From Sporomusa ovata DSM 2662 (GTDB lineage: Bacteria > Bacillota > Negativicutes > Sporomusales > Sporomusaceae), in contig NZ_ASXP01000001.1 of the NCBI RefSeq assembly GCF_000445445.1, positions 1-64,000 of the forward strand: DNA of 64,000 nucleotides. Direction: 5' to 3'. This document shows, piece by piece, positions 51,741 to 60,573 of the stretch. Both the position numbers and the translations under genes were made by a program. Within the stretch, counting starts at the first letter, position 1. Every line of letters begins with the position of its first letter. The notes beneath the pieces are model-generated. The model saw only the letters and a program-made list of their open reading frames with translations. It made no database searches and was not told the origin of the DNA.

Positions 51741-52598
51741 TTATTCTAAAATAGTTGCCTTTCGGTCAGTACGCCACCAAAGAACACCAATTGTTGTATT
51801 AATTAATTCGGTGCAATAATCCTCGACAGCCCGGTTGGCCAAAAACTCGGTAATTTTCGCTGTTGTTTCCGGGCCTTCCAGCCCAAACAAAGCAAAATAG
51901 CTGGTGTAGTACTCAATCATGTAGGCTAAGGTTTCCCGGTAACGCTCACGGTAACTATAGAATTTGAGGTTTGGCAGGAAGCGTTCATGGTAGAGAATGT
52001 TAAAAGGATATTGGATATCAAAGGCCATATGCTCAGGTGGTTCTCCCATAAGCTGTTCCCACAGGAGGGCACGAACCTTAATATGGTAGGTGCCGGCAAA
52101 GCCGATAAGGCAGCAGACACCGCGAGACACCGCATTCATTTTCATTAAGCTGTCATAATCATTGATGGCAGTTGTGTTGGCCGCAAAGACGACATCATAG
52201 GCTGGCTCAGCCGGAAAATCCAGCCAGTCTGCTTGTAACGGTTCAATCCGGCAGGTAAGTCCTTCATGTATGGCCTCGGATTTTAGCATCGCCAGCATCT
52301 GGCCGGCCGTATCCAGGCCAGTCACTTGTCTGACCTTGGAAGCCAGGGGTAAGGTATAGGTACCGGCACCACAACCTATGTCAAGAACCATGCTGAAGGG
52401 ACTGATCACACCATCAGCCACAAGTCCCTCAACAACTGCATTATAGATAGAGCGGCTTTGGCGGTTGCGCAAGGCATATTGTTCGGCGAATGAATTCCAG
52501 AACTGTTGCCAGCCTTGCTTATTGCCATAACTGGGAGCCTGATTGGAGGTATTTCGGACTTCCTGCCAGGCCTCTGTCCAAAATTTAGTAGTGCACAT
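51741..52598 (-). CDS. Class I SAM-dependent methyltransferase, paralog B
   Basis: 285 residues. SAM motif VLDIGCGAGTYTLPLA, LDTAGQMLAMLKSEA, and the same distinctive tail as paralog A (NTTIGVLWWRT). Start 52598 has GGAAGGTGA upstream. It is transcribed away from the cobalamin riboswitch. Substrate unknown; the fold alone does not indicate it. Confidence 0.88.
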   Translation of the reverse strand: MCTTKFWTEAWQEVRNTSNQAPSYGNKQGWQQFWNSFAEQYALRNRQSRSIYNAVVEGLVADGVISPFSMVLDIGCGAGTYTLPLASKVRQVTGLDTAGQMLAMLKSEAIHEGLTCRIEPLQADWLDFPAEPAYDVVFAANTTAINDYDSLMKMNAVSRGVCCLIGFAGTYHIKVRALLWEQLMGEPPEHMAFDIQYPFNILYHERFLPNLKFYSYRERYRETLAYMIEYYTSYFALFGLEGPETTAKITEFLANRAVEDYCTELINTTIGVLWWRTDRKATILE

Positions 52599-52775
52599 AT
52601 ATTTTTCACCTTCCTGAATACAGTTAAAAAAGGCATGAACATCCAAGGAGCTATTCCACGGATTTCATACCGAAATGTTAAATCTTCATGATTCAAAACA
52701 ACTACTTTAACTATAAATTGTTTTGTCATAATTGTCAATTAGTAATAAGATTCATAAATCTCTGGAAGGTAAAAC

Positions 52776-52805
52776 TTGACAACTATTTTAACAGAGGTAT
52801 ATACT
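52776..52805 (+). promoter_or_regulatory. Promoter of the B12 uptake operon
   Basis: TTGACA (52776-52781), 18 bases, TATACT (52800-52805), about 20 bases before the riboswitch begins. Confidence 0.75.
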
Positions 52806-52825
52806 AAATATTGAAAACAGAATAT

Positions 52826-53092
52826 TCGAGGTAGGTGCCCAATTGGGCTTAATAGGGAAGACCGGTGAAAAGCCGGCGCGGTCCCGCCACTGTAACGGGG
52901 AGCAAGTTTAAGTTATGCCACTGGGATGGATTTCCTGGGAAGGTTTAAGCAAGCAATGATCCGAAGTCAGGAGAACTGCCTGTCTGACAATCACCGTTTA
53001 TTACCCACGAGGTTTGGGGAGGGGATTACAGTAGGCGTTTTTGTGGCGCACTAGTTGATTCGCTCCTGGTTTTATATACCAGGAGCTTTTTA
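52826..53092 (+). promoter_or_regulatory. Cobalamin riboswitch with intrinsic terminator
   Basis: Starts GAGGTAGGTGCCC; then AGGGAAGACCGGTGAAAAGC, GGTCCCGCCACTGTAACGGG and the B12 box AGTCAGGAGAACTGCC (52965-52980), all diagnostic. A terminator GCTCCTGGT (53062-53070) with ACCAGGAGC (53078-53086) and TTTTT follows. With adenosylcobalamin bound, the operon should be switched off. Confidence 0.95.
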
Positions 53093-53108
53093 TTAGCTTG
53101 CTGTTAGT

Positions 53109-53134
53109 ACTCCCGACTGTAAACGGTCGGGAGT
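53109..53134 (+). terminator. Second hairpin in the B12 operon leader
   Basis: ACTCCCGAC (53109-53117) with GTCGGGAGT (53126-53134), loop of eight. No U-run; may reinforce termination or shield the mRNA end. Confidence 0.6.
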
Positions 53135-53251
53135 CTTGCTATCTGCAGCTGTTTTCTCAATTGACTATAGAAAATAACACCGGTTGCTCTATTATAGCTA
53201 TAAAGATCTGCATAGTAGCTGTTGAAGAGACAACCCATAGGAGATGAAGCT

Positions 53252-54244
53252 ATGACATTAGTAAATCCAGCGAAACGACCATTCCTCCATTGGAGCATGC
53301 TCCTGGTTTTAGGACTGCTGCTAGTATTTACCGGCGGCTGTACTGAAAAGAATAATAGTAGTTTGCCCTATGGCAAAAGTACAGCCGGTTCTGGTGGTTA
53401 TGAAGTAGTAGATAGTACTGGCTATGTATTGCAGCTTCCGCAAAAACCGCAGAGGATTGTGGCGCTATCTATTAGCACGGCTGAGATTACTATGGCTCTG
53501 GTAGACCCAGAACGTATTGCGGCTCTGGTGGATTTAGCTGATGTCAGTGGCGTATCCAATATTGTTGAACAAGCTAAAGCTGTTCCCAAGAAAGTGCAGG
53601 CCAATGCTGAGAGTGTTATTGCACTCCAGCCAGACCTTGTAATTATTCCCGACTGGCGGCCGGCGGCATTAGCCCAAACGCTTAGGGAGGTAGGTATTCC
53701 GGTCTATGTCTATAAAACAGCAACAACCATTGACGAAGTCAAACAATCTATTACAATAATTGCTCACGTTGTTGGTGAAGAGCAGGCCGGTGAACGTTTG
53801 GTAGCCGAGATGGAAACCCAACTGGAGCAAGTTAACGAGAAAGTACGGCAGATTCCTAAAGATAGTCAGCAGGTAGTCATTCGGTTTTCGCTGATGGGCG
53901 ATGGTGGCGGCAAAGGCAGTACCTTTGAAGATATCTGCCGTCAGGCAGGGGTAATTGAAGGTGCGGCGTTGGCCGGACTGAGCCGTGAGGACGTAATGTC
54001 CAAAGAACAAATTGTCAGTGTTAATCCAGATGTAATTTTGCTGCCTGCCTGGGATTATACCGGCAAAACCGATATAACGAAGTTTGCTGAGGATGTGCAG
54101 AATGACCCGGCATTGCAGTCGGTAAAAGCTATTCGTAATAAAAAAATGGTTGCTGTGCCAGACAGACACTTAACTGCTACCTCACAGTACATTGTACTTG
54201 GGGTGCAGGACGTAGTCCGGGCTGTTTATCCACAGTATTTTTAG
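53252..54244 (+). CDS. btuF: Cobalamin ABC transporter substrate-binding lipoprotein (BtuF-like)
   Basis: 330 residues. Lipobox FTGGC after a hydrophobic segment (LLVLGLLLVFTGG). Periplasmic binding fold type III: PQRIVALSISTAEITMALVD, IALQPDLVIIPDWRPAALAQ, VNPDVILLPAW. Located right after the riboswitch and with BtuB, BtuC and BtuD genes downstream, so B12 is the likely ligand. ATG 53252 has AGGAGA nine bases upstream. Confidence 0.85.
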   Translation: MTLVNPAKRPFLHWSMLLVLGLLLVFTGGCTEKNNSSLPYGKSTAGSGGYEVVDSTGYVLQLPQKPQRIVALSISTAEITMALVDPERIAALVDLADVSGVSNIVEQAKAVPKKVQANAESVIALQPDLVIIPDWRPAALAQTLREVGIPVYVYKTATTIDEVKQSITIIAHVVGEEQAGERLVAEMETQLEQVNEKVRQIPKDSQQVVIRFSLMGDGGGKGSTFEDICRQAGVIEGAALAGLSREDVMSKEQIVSVNPDVILLPAWDYTGKTDITKFAEDVQNDPALQSVKAIRNKKMVAVPDRHLTATSQYIVLGVQDVVRAVYPQYF

Positions 54245-54278
54245 TTGGAAAATTACTATACATAAAAAGGAGGAAAAA

Positions 54279-54914
54279 ATGAGTATTATAGCAGAATCTT
54301 TTGGCATTTTCCATAAAGGCGGCCCGGTTATGTATTTAATTGCGGCCTGTTCATTACTGGTTGTGACCATTGGGGTAGAACGGTTTTTATACTATAAAAA
54401 GATGAATACCAATATGTGTAAGTTTACCGAACAACTGACGCCATTGCTGGAACAGGCTGAGTGGGCGGCAGCCCATGAATTATGCCGGCAGACCCAAGGT
54501 ATTGCGGCTACTGTTGCTGCTAAGGGTATTGGTTATGTTCAGCGTGGCTGTGCCAATATCGAAAGCGTTCTGGAAGGAGAGGCGGCGTTGGCTGTTGCCG
54601 GTCTGCGAACCAATCTAAGTCATTTAGACACCATTGTAACCATTGCGCCGCTTTTGGGCCTTTTGGGAACAGTTATTGGCATGATTGGTTCTTTCAGTGT
54701 CATGAATATTAAAGCCGGTCAGCCCCAAGCCATTACTGGCGGGGTCGGGGAAGCGCTTGTTGCTACCGCCTCCGGCTTGTGTGTAGCTACTTTAGCTATG
54801 ATTGTGTATAGTTATTTCAACCACCGGCTTGATAAACTGATTACCCAGATTGAACAGACTTGCCTATTGCTGATAGGGCATATCAAACAGGAGAAACGCC
54901 ATGAAATTGCGTAA
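54279..54914 (+). CDS. exbB: ExbB/TolQ-type proton channel subunit
   Basis: 211 residues with three membrane helices (VMYLIAACSLLVVTIGVERF, TIVTIAPLLGLLGTVIGMIG, ALVATASGLCVATLAMIVYS); the middle ones carry the ExbB signature. With ExbD it converts proton-motive force to energise TonB and so the outer-membrane receptor. Overlaps exbD by 14 bases. Confidence 0.92.
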   Translation: MSIIAESFGIFHKGGPVMYLIAACSLLVVTIGVERFLYYKKMNTNMCKFTEQLTPLLEQAEWAAAHELCRQTQGIAATVAAKGIGYVQRGCANIESVLEGEAALAVAGLRTNLSHLDTIVTIAPLLGLLGTVIGMIGSFSVMNIKAGQPQAITGGVGEALVATASGLCVATLAMIVYSYFNHRLDKLITQIEQTCLLLIGHIKQEKRHEIA

Positions 54915-55311
54915 TCTGCGTACTGAGCGCCAGCCTAAGCTGATGATTATTCCCATGATTGATATTATCTTTTTTTTACTGGTGTTTTTCATTATGAGTA
55001 CTCTCTATATGGTTGATCAGCAGACCATACCTGTTAATTTGCCGCAAGCTGCCTCAGCGCAAAGTGACAAACCACGCAGTGTGGCAATTGCGGTTACCAA
55101 AGAAGGACGAATTTTGTTTGAACAGGAAGATGTACCACTGGAATTACTGAAAAAGCGGGTACAGTTGGAAATGAGTAAGCAGAGTGACCTGGTTTTTATC
55201 CTGCGCTCTGATAAAGCGGCTGAATATGGCAAAGTGGTAGCTGTTCTTGATGAATTGAAACTAGCGGGGGCTGTGCGGGTGGCTATCGCGACGGAAAGGA
55301 AGGATAAGTAA
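54901..55311 (+). CDS. exbD: ExbD/TolR-type proton channel subunit
   Basis: 136 residues. One membrane helix following MIPMIDIIFFLLVFFIMS, with the essential Asp in MIDIIF, then a periplasmic domain. Partner of ExbB. ATG overlaps exbB and has CAGGAG upstream. Confidence 0.92.
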   Translation: MKLRNLRTERQPKLMIIPMIDIIFFLLVFFIMSTLYMVDQQTIPVNLPQAASAQSDKPRSVAIAVTKEGRILFEQEDVPLELLKKRVQLEMSKQSDLVFILRSDKAAEYGKVVAVLDELKLAGAVRVAIATERKDK

Positions 55312-55422
55312 ATGGATTGCTCATTCTTCCCGGAATATTGTCGCGCCGGGAACCGAATTATTCGGAGAAAGCCTGCCAGGCGGGGGTTGAAGGTACCGGT
55401 GGCATTTAGGCTGAAAGTATAA
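55312..55422 (+). pseudogene. Possible tonB scar between exbD and btuB
   Basis: ATG follows the exbD stop directly (TAA-ATG). The 36-codon frame reads on to KPARRGLKVPVAFRLKV and stops; the neighbouring frame holds CQAGVEGTGGI. Together these resemble the TonB C-terminal motif (YPESARxxGVEGTVxLRLxV) split by frame changes. A complete TonB would be about 220-260 residues. The segment is short, so this is tentative; it could be a small unrelated ORF. Confidence 0.35.
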
Positions 55423-55443
55423 AACATAAAATAGGAGTGAATA

Positions 55444-57423
55444 ATGGTGAAAAGAAAGAAGTCTACAAGTACAGGCAAAACATGGCTATGGGCGATGGTG
55501 ACAAGCGCATTGTTAGTTCAGGTACCGGGTGTTTCATTGGCGGAAGAGGCAGATAAGCAAGACCAGTTTTCGTTTGATGAAGTGGTGATAACGGCTAACC
55601 GGGTGCCGACAACAGCAGCGAAAACGGCTGCGAATGTTGCGGTTGTATCCAGAGAACAGATTGAAAAAGGGCCCTATTCCAACTTAGGGGATGTATTGAG
55701 GGACGTTAATGGGGTTATCGTCACTACTAAAGGTTTTGCCGGTGCCGAGCAGACAATACGGTTAAATGGTGATGACCGTGTATTGGTCATGATTGACGGG
55801 CGTAAAATTAGTCAGCCGCAGGGTGCAAGTGGCCGGGCCAGCATTAATCTAAACTCGATTATTTCGCTGGACAATATTGAGCGTATTGAAATTGTTAAAG
55901 GCGGCGCCTCGGCATTATATGGCTCCGATGCTGTCGGCGGGGTAGTTAATATTATTACCCGCAAAGGCGCAGAAGCGAAAACCACAATGGACTTTTCTGT
56001 CGGTTCCTGGGGCACACGCAATTATGGGTTTAGCACACAAGGTAGTGAAAATGGAGTTAGCTGGTATATTACCGCCAATAAAAAGGAACAGGATTATGCA
56101 AAATACAATGTGTTAAATCCAGCATTAACGTCAGGCAGCAGTAAAGGTGACAGCTACCGGTGGCCTAATAGCAACTATGAGGGACAAGGCTTTACCATGC
56201 GGTTAGATAAAACAATTGATGATAATCGGTCGGTTACCTTTAACTTTGAACATTGGGATGATGAGGGTGGGCAACCGTATTCAGTATCATCAGCTTATGC
56301 ACTTTCTAGTGTTAAATCGGCAAAGTTATCAAACAACTGGGCGCTAACGTATGATTTCAATAAACAAAAAGACGTGCCGGGTTTTGCCCGCATCTATGCT
56401 AATTATTCGAATCAAGACTTTAGCGGTACCTATAAAAACAGAACACAAGGCTTTGCCTACCAAACAGGCTGGCAATTAGGTGACCGTCATAAAGTGGTTA
56501 CCGGTCTTGACTGGGAAAAGGGTGAAGTCCTGGAAAATACATATCACGATGAATATTATGATATTGTAAACTATAAAAATAAATCGGTTACTAATACGGC
56601 ATTTTACTTACAAGATATTTTTACGGTAACAGACAAATGGACTGTGACACCAGGCGTGCGCTATGACCACCACAGCAAATTTGGCGGACAAACAACGCCG
56701 AAAGTGAATGTGAACTATAGTGCGGATTCATCTACCGATATCTATTTTTCATACAATAGAGTATTTAAGGCACCTACTTTAGATGATTTGTATTATAATA
56801 TGGATTATTATGGAAACACCTGGAAGGGGGATCCCAATCTTAAACCGGAAAAAGGACATGTACTTAGTGTCGGGGTGAATAAAAAACTAAATAATAATAC
56901 ATCAGTGACAGCCAATTGCTTTAGCAGCAAACTTACAGACGCCATTGAGTGGGATTATGACGACAGTTACAATGCTTGGGTGCGCAATATTGCTAAACAA
57001 AAGAAACGTGGTTTTGAACTTGATATTCATCATAAGCTTTCTGAACATTATTACAGCGAAGTTGGTTATTCCTATGTACATACGGAAAACAATGAAAATA
57101 ACGCGGGCTATGTAGTTGAAGAAAATAACAGCCAACCCAATGGGTATCGTGTGAAAGTAGGTTATACTGATACGAAGTGGGATGTGAATGTCAACGGTCA
57201 GAGTGCAACCGGACTAAGTCGCAATCGATTTATTGACAGCAGTTACTGGGTCTGGAATCTGGCTGCCAATTATAAAATGACGCCGGCTGCCAGTGTCTAC
57301 TTAAATGTGTATAATTTAGGAGACAAGGCCTATGAACTCACTTCCAGTGGAAGCGGAAATAGCCGGGGTAACTACCCTATGGCATCTCGTAACTTCCAGC
57401 TAGGCATTAAGTATTCTTTCTAA
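55444..57423 (+). CDS. btuB: TonB-dependent outer-membrane receptor (BtuB-like)
   Basis: 659 residues. Signal peptide (ending VSLAEEA), TonB box region DEVVITANRVP, plug domain (NLGDVLRDVNGVIVTTKGFA, IERIEIVKGGASALYGSDAV, GGVVNIITRKG), and a 22-strand barrel ending in a terminal Phe (FQLGIKYSF), as needed for outer-membrane insertion. Imports cobalamin across the outer membrane, by context. AGGAG before ATG. Confidence 0.9.
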   Translation: MVKRKKSTSTGKTWLWAMVTSALLVQVPGVSLAEEADKQDQFSFDEVVITANRVPTTAAKTAANVAVVSREQIEKGPYSNLGDVLRDVNGVIVTTKGFAGAEQTIRLNGDDRVLVMIDGRKISQPQGASGRASINLNSIISLDNIERIEIVKGGASALYGSDAVGGVVNIITRKGAEAKTTMDFSVGSWGTRNYGFSTQGSENGVSWYITANKKEQDYAKYNVLNPALTSGSSKGDSYRWPNSNYEGQGFTMRLDKTIDDNRSVTFNFEHWDDEGGQPYSVSSAYALSSVKSAKLSNNWALTYDFNKQKDVPGFARIYANYSNQDFSGTYKNRTQGFAYQTGWQLGDRHKVVTGLDWEKGEVLENTYHDEYYDIVNYKNKSVTNTAFYLQDIFTVTDKWTVTPGVRYDHHSKFGGQTTPKVNVNYSADSSTDIYFSYNRVFKAPTLDDLYYNMDYYGNTWKGDPNLKPEKGHVLSVGVNKKLNNNTSVTANCFSSKLTDAIEWDYDDSYNAWVRNIAKQKKRGFELDIHHKLSEHYYSEVGYSYVHTENNENNAGYVVEENNSQPNGYRVKVGYTDTKWDVNVNGQSATGLSRNRFIDSSYWVWNLAANYKMTPAASVYLNVYNLGDKAYELTSSGSGNSRGNYPMASRNFQLGIKYSF

Positions 57424-57448
57424 AACATGAACAGAAGGACTAGATGAT

Positions 57449-58492
57449 ATGATAGGCAGGGTAAAAAATAAAGCGATGTTGTTTAGCGGGCTGGGTGTGC
57501 TGCTAATGGTGGTACTCGTATGCTCGCTGGCTTGGGGCCAGGTAACCGTACCTATCAGCGCTACGCTGGCAGTTGTTGGTCAACAATTACACCTGCCTGG
57601 CATGCAAGGCAGCGATATCAATCAGGAATATACATCTGTTATCTGGCATATTCGTATGCCGCGCACGCTGGTAGGGCTGTTGGCAGGTGCGGCACTTGCG
57701 GTGTCAGGAGCGGTTATGCAAGGAGTATTTGGCAACTCGCTGGCCGATCCGGGCATTATCGGTGTATCAAGCGGTGCGGCATTAGGAGCCGTTATTGCCA
57801 TTGCTTTAGGTATGACAGCTAAAGGGATTTTTTACCTGCCATTTTTTGCGTTGCTGGGTGCGCTGTTGGCAGTGGGAGTGACGGTTACGTTAGCTATGCG
57901 TGATGGCAAAATCCCGGTGATGGTGCTTCTCTTGGCAGGCGTTGCCATAAGTATGCTAATGGGTGCTTTGACCTCCGGAATATTGACCTTTATAAATGAG
58001 TACCGGCTGCGGGAATTCTTATTTTGGACGGTGGGCGGGCTGGATTACCGCCGCTGGGAACATGTTTATCTTGCTGCCGGTCCAGTAATTATTGGTATTC
58101 TTATTTTGTTTTTATTAGCCAGACATCTTAATATTCTAGTTTTAGGAGACCAGGAAGCACGTTCGGTAGGCGTTCCAGTGGCCTTCTTGCGTCTAGTGCT
58201 GTTGTTTGTTTCAGCAGTGACAACCGCAACAGCCGTATGTGTTAGCGGTACAATTGGCTTTGTGGGTTTGGTTGTACCCCACATTATGCGTCTTTTGCTA
58301 GGGCCGGAGCACCGCACCTTGTTGCCGGCCTGTGCTTTGGCCGGAGGGATCTTTCTAGTGGCCTGTGATACACTGGGACGACTGTTAATGCCACCGTCTG
58401 AGATTCGGGTTGGAATTATGACAGCATTACTGGGTGCACCTTACTTTTTATTTTTGCTGCGTAAAGCACAGAAAGGAGGCGGGCTGTCATGA
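57449..58492 (+). CDS. btuC: Cobalamin ABC transporter permease (BtuC/FecCD)
   Basis: 347 residues, about ten helices. FecCD motifs: WHIRMPRTLVGLLAGAALAV, SGAVMQGVFGNSLADPGIIG, SSGAALGAV, GTIGFVGLVVPHIMRLLLGP. Inner-membrane channel dimer. Overlaps btuD by four bases. Confidence 0.92.
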   Translation: MIGRVKNKAMLFSGLGVLLMVVLVCSLAWGQVTVPISATLAVVGQQLHLPGMQGSDINQEYTSVIWHIRMPRTLVGLLAGAALAVSGAVMQGVFGNSLADPGIIGVSSGAALGAVIAIALGMTAKGIFYLPFFALLGALLAVGVTVTLAMRDGKIPVMVLLLAGVAISMLMGALTSGILTFINEYRLREFLFWTVGGLDYRRWEHVYLAAGPVIIGILILFLLARHLNILVLGDQEARSVGVPVAFLRLVLLFVSAVTTATAVCVSGTIGFVGLVVPHIMRLLLGPEHRTLLPACALAGGIFLVACDTLGRLLMPPSEIRVGIMTALLGAPYFLFLLRKAQKGGGLS

Positions 58493-59745
58493 ATGCAACC
58501 AGTGAATTTGCTTTAGCTGCGAGTAATGTAGGGGTTACTATTGGGGATAAAACTATTTTACGGGATATTTCTTTCGCGGCTAATTCAGGTGAATTTGTTG
58601 GTATTATCGGCCCAAATGGCGCAGGGAAAAGTACATTGCTCAGAGGCCTCCGCGGCATGGGAGCCATTACCTCCGGGGCCGTTTTGGTTTTTGGGCGGCC
58701 GCTGCATACGTTAGGCGACAAACAACTGGCGCGTAGTATTGCTTATATGCAGCAGGACGTAAATGTTGGTTTTGGTTTTAACGCCTTGGAAGTGGTGTTG
58801 GCCGGACGCTACCCGTATCTGAAATGGTGGCAGAATGAGCAGCGTGAGGATTATGAAATTGCCCGGAAATATATGGCCTTCACCGGTGTTGAGGCCTTGG
58901 CTGAGAAATCGGTGCAGCAGGTTTCAGGCGGGGAGCGGCAGCGTATTCTTCTGGCAAAGGTACTGGCGCAGGAAACACCGCTCATCTTCCTTGATGAACC
59001 GACAGCTAGTTTGGATTTGGGGTACCAGGAAGAAATTTTTCGGCATTGCCGGGTCATATGCCAGGAGGGCAAGATGGTGCTTATTATTGCCCATGATATC
59101 AAATTGGCTGCTAAGTTTTGTACGCGCTTGATTTTATTGGCTGGCGGCACCATACTTGCTGATGGAAGACCGGAAGAAGTCATCACTGCTCAAAATCTGG
59201 AAAAGGCCTATGGTTTACATTCTGATGTTTTTATTAATAAAGTAACAGGTAATCTGGATATTCACACCTATGAGGCGGCCGGGACTACTACATTGCAGCC
59301 AGTTGTCCACGTGATTGGCGGCGGCGGTTCTGCCGGAAATATTCTGCGGCTGCTGCACGAAAGGTCTTATAATTTGAGCGGTGGTGTTTTTCAGCAGGGC
59401 GATAGTGATGCCGATGTAGCTATGGCCTTTGGCATACAGGCGATAGTTGGTCAGCCTTTTTGTATTATTGATAAGGTACAGGCAACGAAGAACAGAGAAA
59501 AGATACTTGCTGCCGATGTTACCGTGTTAAGTAATCTGTATTATGGACAACAAAATTTGGATAATCTCGAGGCAGCGTTTGTTGCTAAAAAAGTTATTAT
59601 TATTGAAGATACAGCGATTGAGGAACGCGATTTTACCGGCGGTAAAGCAAGCAAGTTATATCGTGACTTGTGTACATTGCCGCAGGTAACTGTGCTAAGC
59701 TCAGTACAGTTTGCCGAGCAGGTAGTAACAGGCGAAATTCTTTAA
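58489..59745 (+). CDS. btuD: Cobalamin ABC transporter ATPase (BtuD) with extra C-terminal domain
   Basis: 418 residues; BtuD is usually about 250-270. Residues 1-255 are the ATPase (Walker A GPNGAGKST, signature VSGGERQRI, Walker B LIFLDEPTASLD). Residues about 262-418 form a separate domain beginning VVHVIGGGGSAGNILRLLHE, with DADVAMAFGIQAIVGQPF and DVTVLSNLYYGQQNLDNLEA, resembling a Rossmann nucleotide-binding fold. I have seen this kind of tail only on transporters of this class; its role is unknown. Confidence 0.9.
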   Translation: MNATSEFALAASNVGVTIGDKTILRDISFAANSGEFVGIIGPNGAGKSTLLRGLRGMGAITSGAVLVFGRPLHTLGDKQLARSIAYMQQDVNVGFGFNALEVVLAGRYPYLKWWQNEQREDYEIARKYMAFTGVEALAEKSVQQVSGGERQRILLAKVLAQETPLIFLDEPTASLDLGYQEEIFRHCRVICQEGKMVLIIAHDIKLAAKFCTRLILLAGGTILADGRPEEVITAQNLEKAYGLHSDVFINKVTGNLDIHTYEAAGTTTLQPVVHVIGGGGSAGNILRLLHERSYNLSGGVFQQGDSDADVAMAFGIQAIVGQPFCIIDKVQATKNREKILAADVTVLSNLYYGQQNLDNLEAAFVAKKVIIIEDTAIEERDFTGGKASKLYRDLCTLPQVTVLSSVQFAEQVVTGEIL

Positions 59746-59789
59746 TTCACTGTATAGTGATGAGAAAGCAAAGGAAAGGAAGGGATAAT

Positions 59790-60323
59790 ATGCCGGAAAC
59801 CAAAGGTTTGGTAATTGTAAACACGGGAAATGGCAAGGGAAAAACAACTGCCGCATTAGGGTTGGGACTGCGGGCATGGGGTCAGGGACTTAAGGTACTC
59901 ATTTTACAATTTATCAAAGGAAACTGGAAATATGGTGAATTACAGGCTGCGGAGAGAATGGGGGCTGACTTTGTAATCCGTCAGTTGGGTGAAGGTTTTG
60001 TGAGTAATACCACCGGGGATGACAAAGCAGATCACCAGGCGGCTGCTGAAAAGGCACTCCATGACGCAAAAACGGAAATTATGTCGGGAAATTGGGATAT
60101 GATTATTCTTGATGAGATTAACTATGCTGTTAAATTTGGACTAGTTTCTGGGGAAGCGGTAGTTGAACTGCTAGCGATAAAACCTCCTTTACTGCATCTT
60201 GTGCTTACCGGACGCGATGCATGTCAGGAAATCATTGATAAAGCTGATTTAGTAACTGAAATGAAGGAAATTAAACATCCCTATAAAAAAGGGATAAAAG
60301 CGCAAAAAGGGATTGAATTCTAA
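59790..60323 (+). CDS. cobO: Corrinoid adenosyltransferase (CobO/BtuR type)
   Basis: 177 residues. P-loop IVNTGNGKGKTTAALGLGLR, then LQFIKGNWKYGEL, MIILDEINYAVKFGLV, LVLTGRDA, the CobA/CobO signature. Transfers the adenosyl group from ATP to cob(I)alamin or cobyrinate diamide, making imported B12 usable and providing the ligand that shuts the riboswitch. AAGGAAGGGA precedes ATG 59790. Confidence 0.93.
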   Translation: MPETKGLVIVNTGNGKGKTTAALGLGLRAWGQGLKVLILQFIKGNWKYGELQAAERMGADFVIRQLGEGFVSNTTGDDKADHQAAAEKALHDAKTEIMSGNWDMIILDEINYAVKFGLVSGEAVVELLAIKPPLLHLVLTGRDACQEIIDKADLVTEMKEIKHPYKKGIKAQKGIEF

Positions 60324-60370
60324 AAAACGCGTACTGTCAACAAATAGCGATAAAACAATAAGTTTTTTGT

Positions 60371-60422
60371 AAAAAACTGCAGATTTTAATATTTGTTGGG
60401 TTGCAGTTTTTTATTAACAAAG
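60371..60422 (+). terminator. Terminator of the B12 operon
   Basis: AAAAAACTGCA (60371-60381) with TGCAGTTTTTT (60412-60422); long loop. Confidence 0.8.
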
Positions 60423-60490
60423 TTATACTAATATTGTCAATAATTAAAATTGGGTAATGTTAGCAATAATTGAGGCTGCTTATGTATAAC

Positions 60491-60534
60491 AGTGGCATGA
60501 AGCTGCAAAAGAGATTTTGTTGGTTCATGCCACT
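60491..60534 (+). promoter_or_regulatory. Hairpin in the leader of the RsbW-like gene
   Basis: AGTGGCATGAA (60491-60501) with TTCATGCCACT (60524-60534), then TTTATA. Terminator-like and only 40 bases before the start codon: an attenuator, or a terminator for an upstream short RNA. Confidence 0.5.
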
Positions 60535-60573
60535 TTTATAATTCATGGAAATATGATGCATGAGGTGAGAAGT

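Noticed and set aside
52406..52738. 110-codon minus-strand frame overlapping methyltransferase B
   Set aside because: Out of frame with the clear methyltransferase and mostly its shadow.
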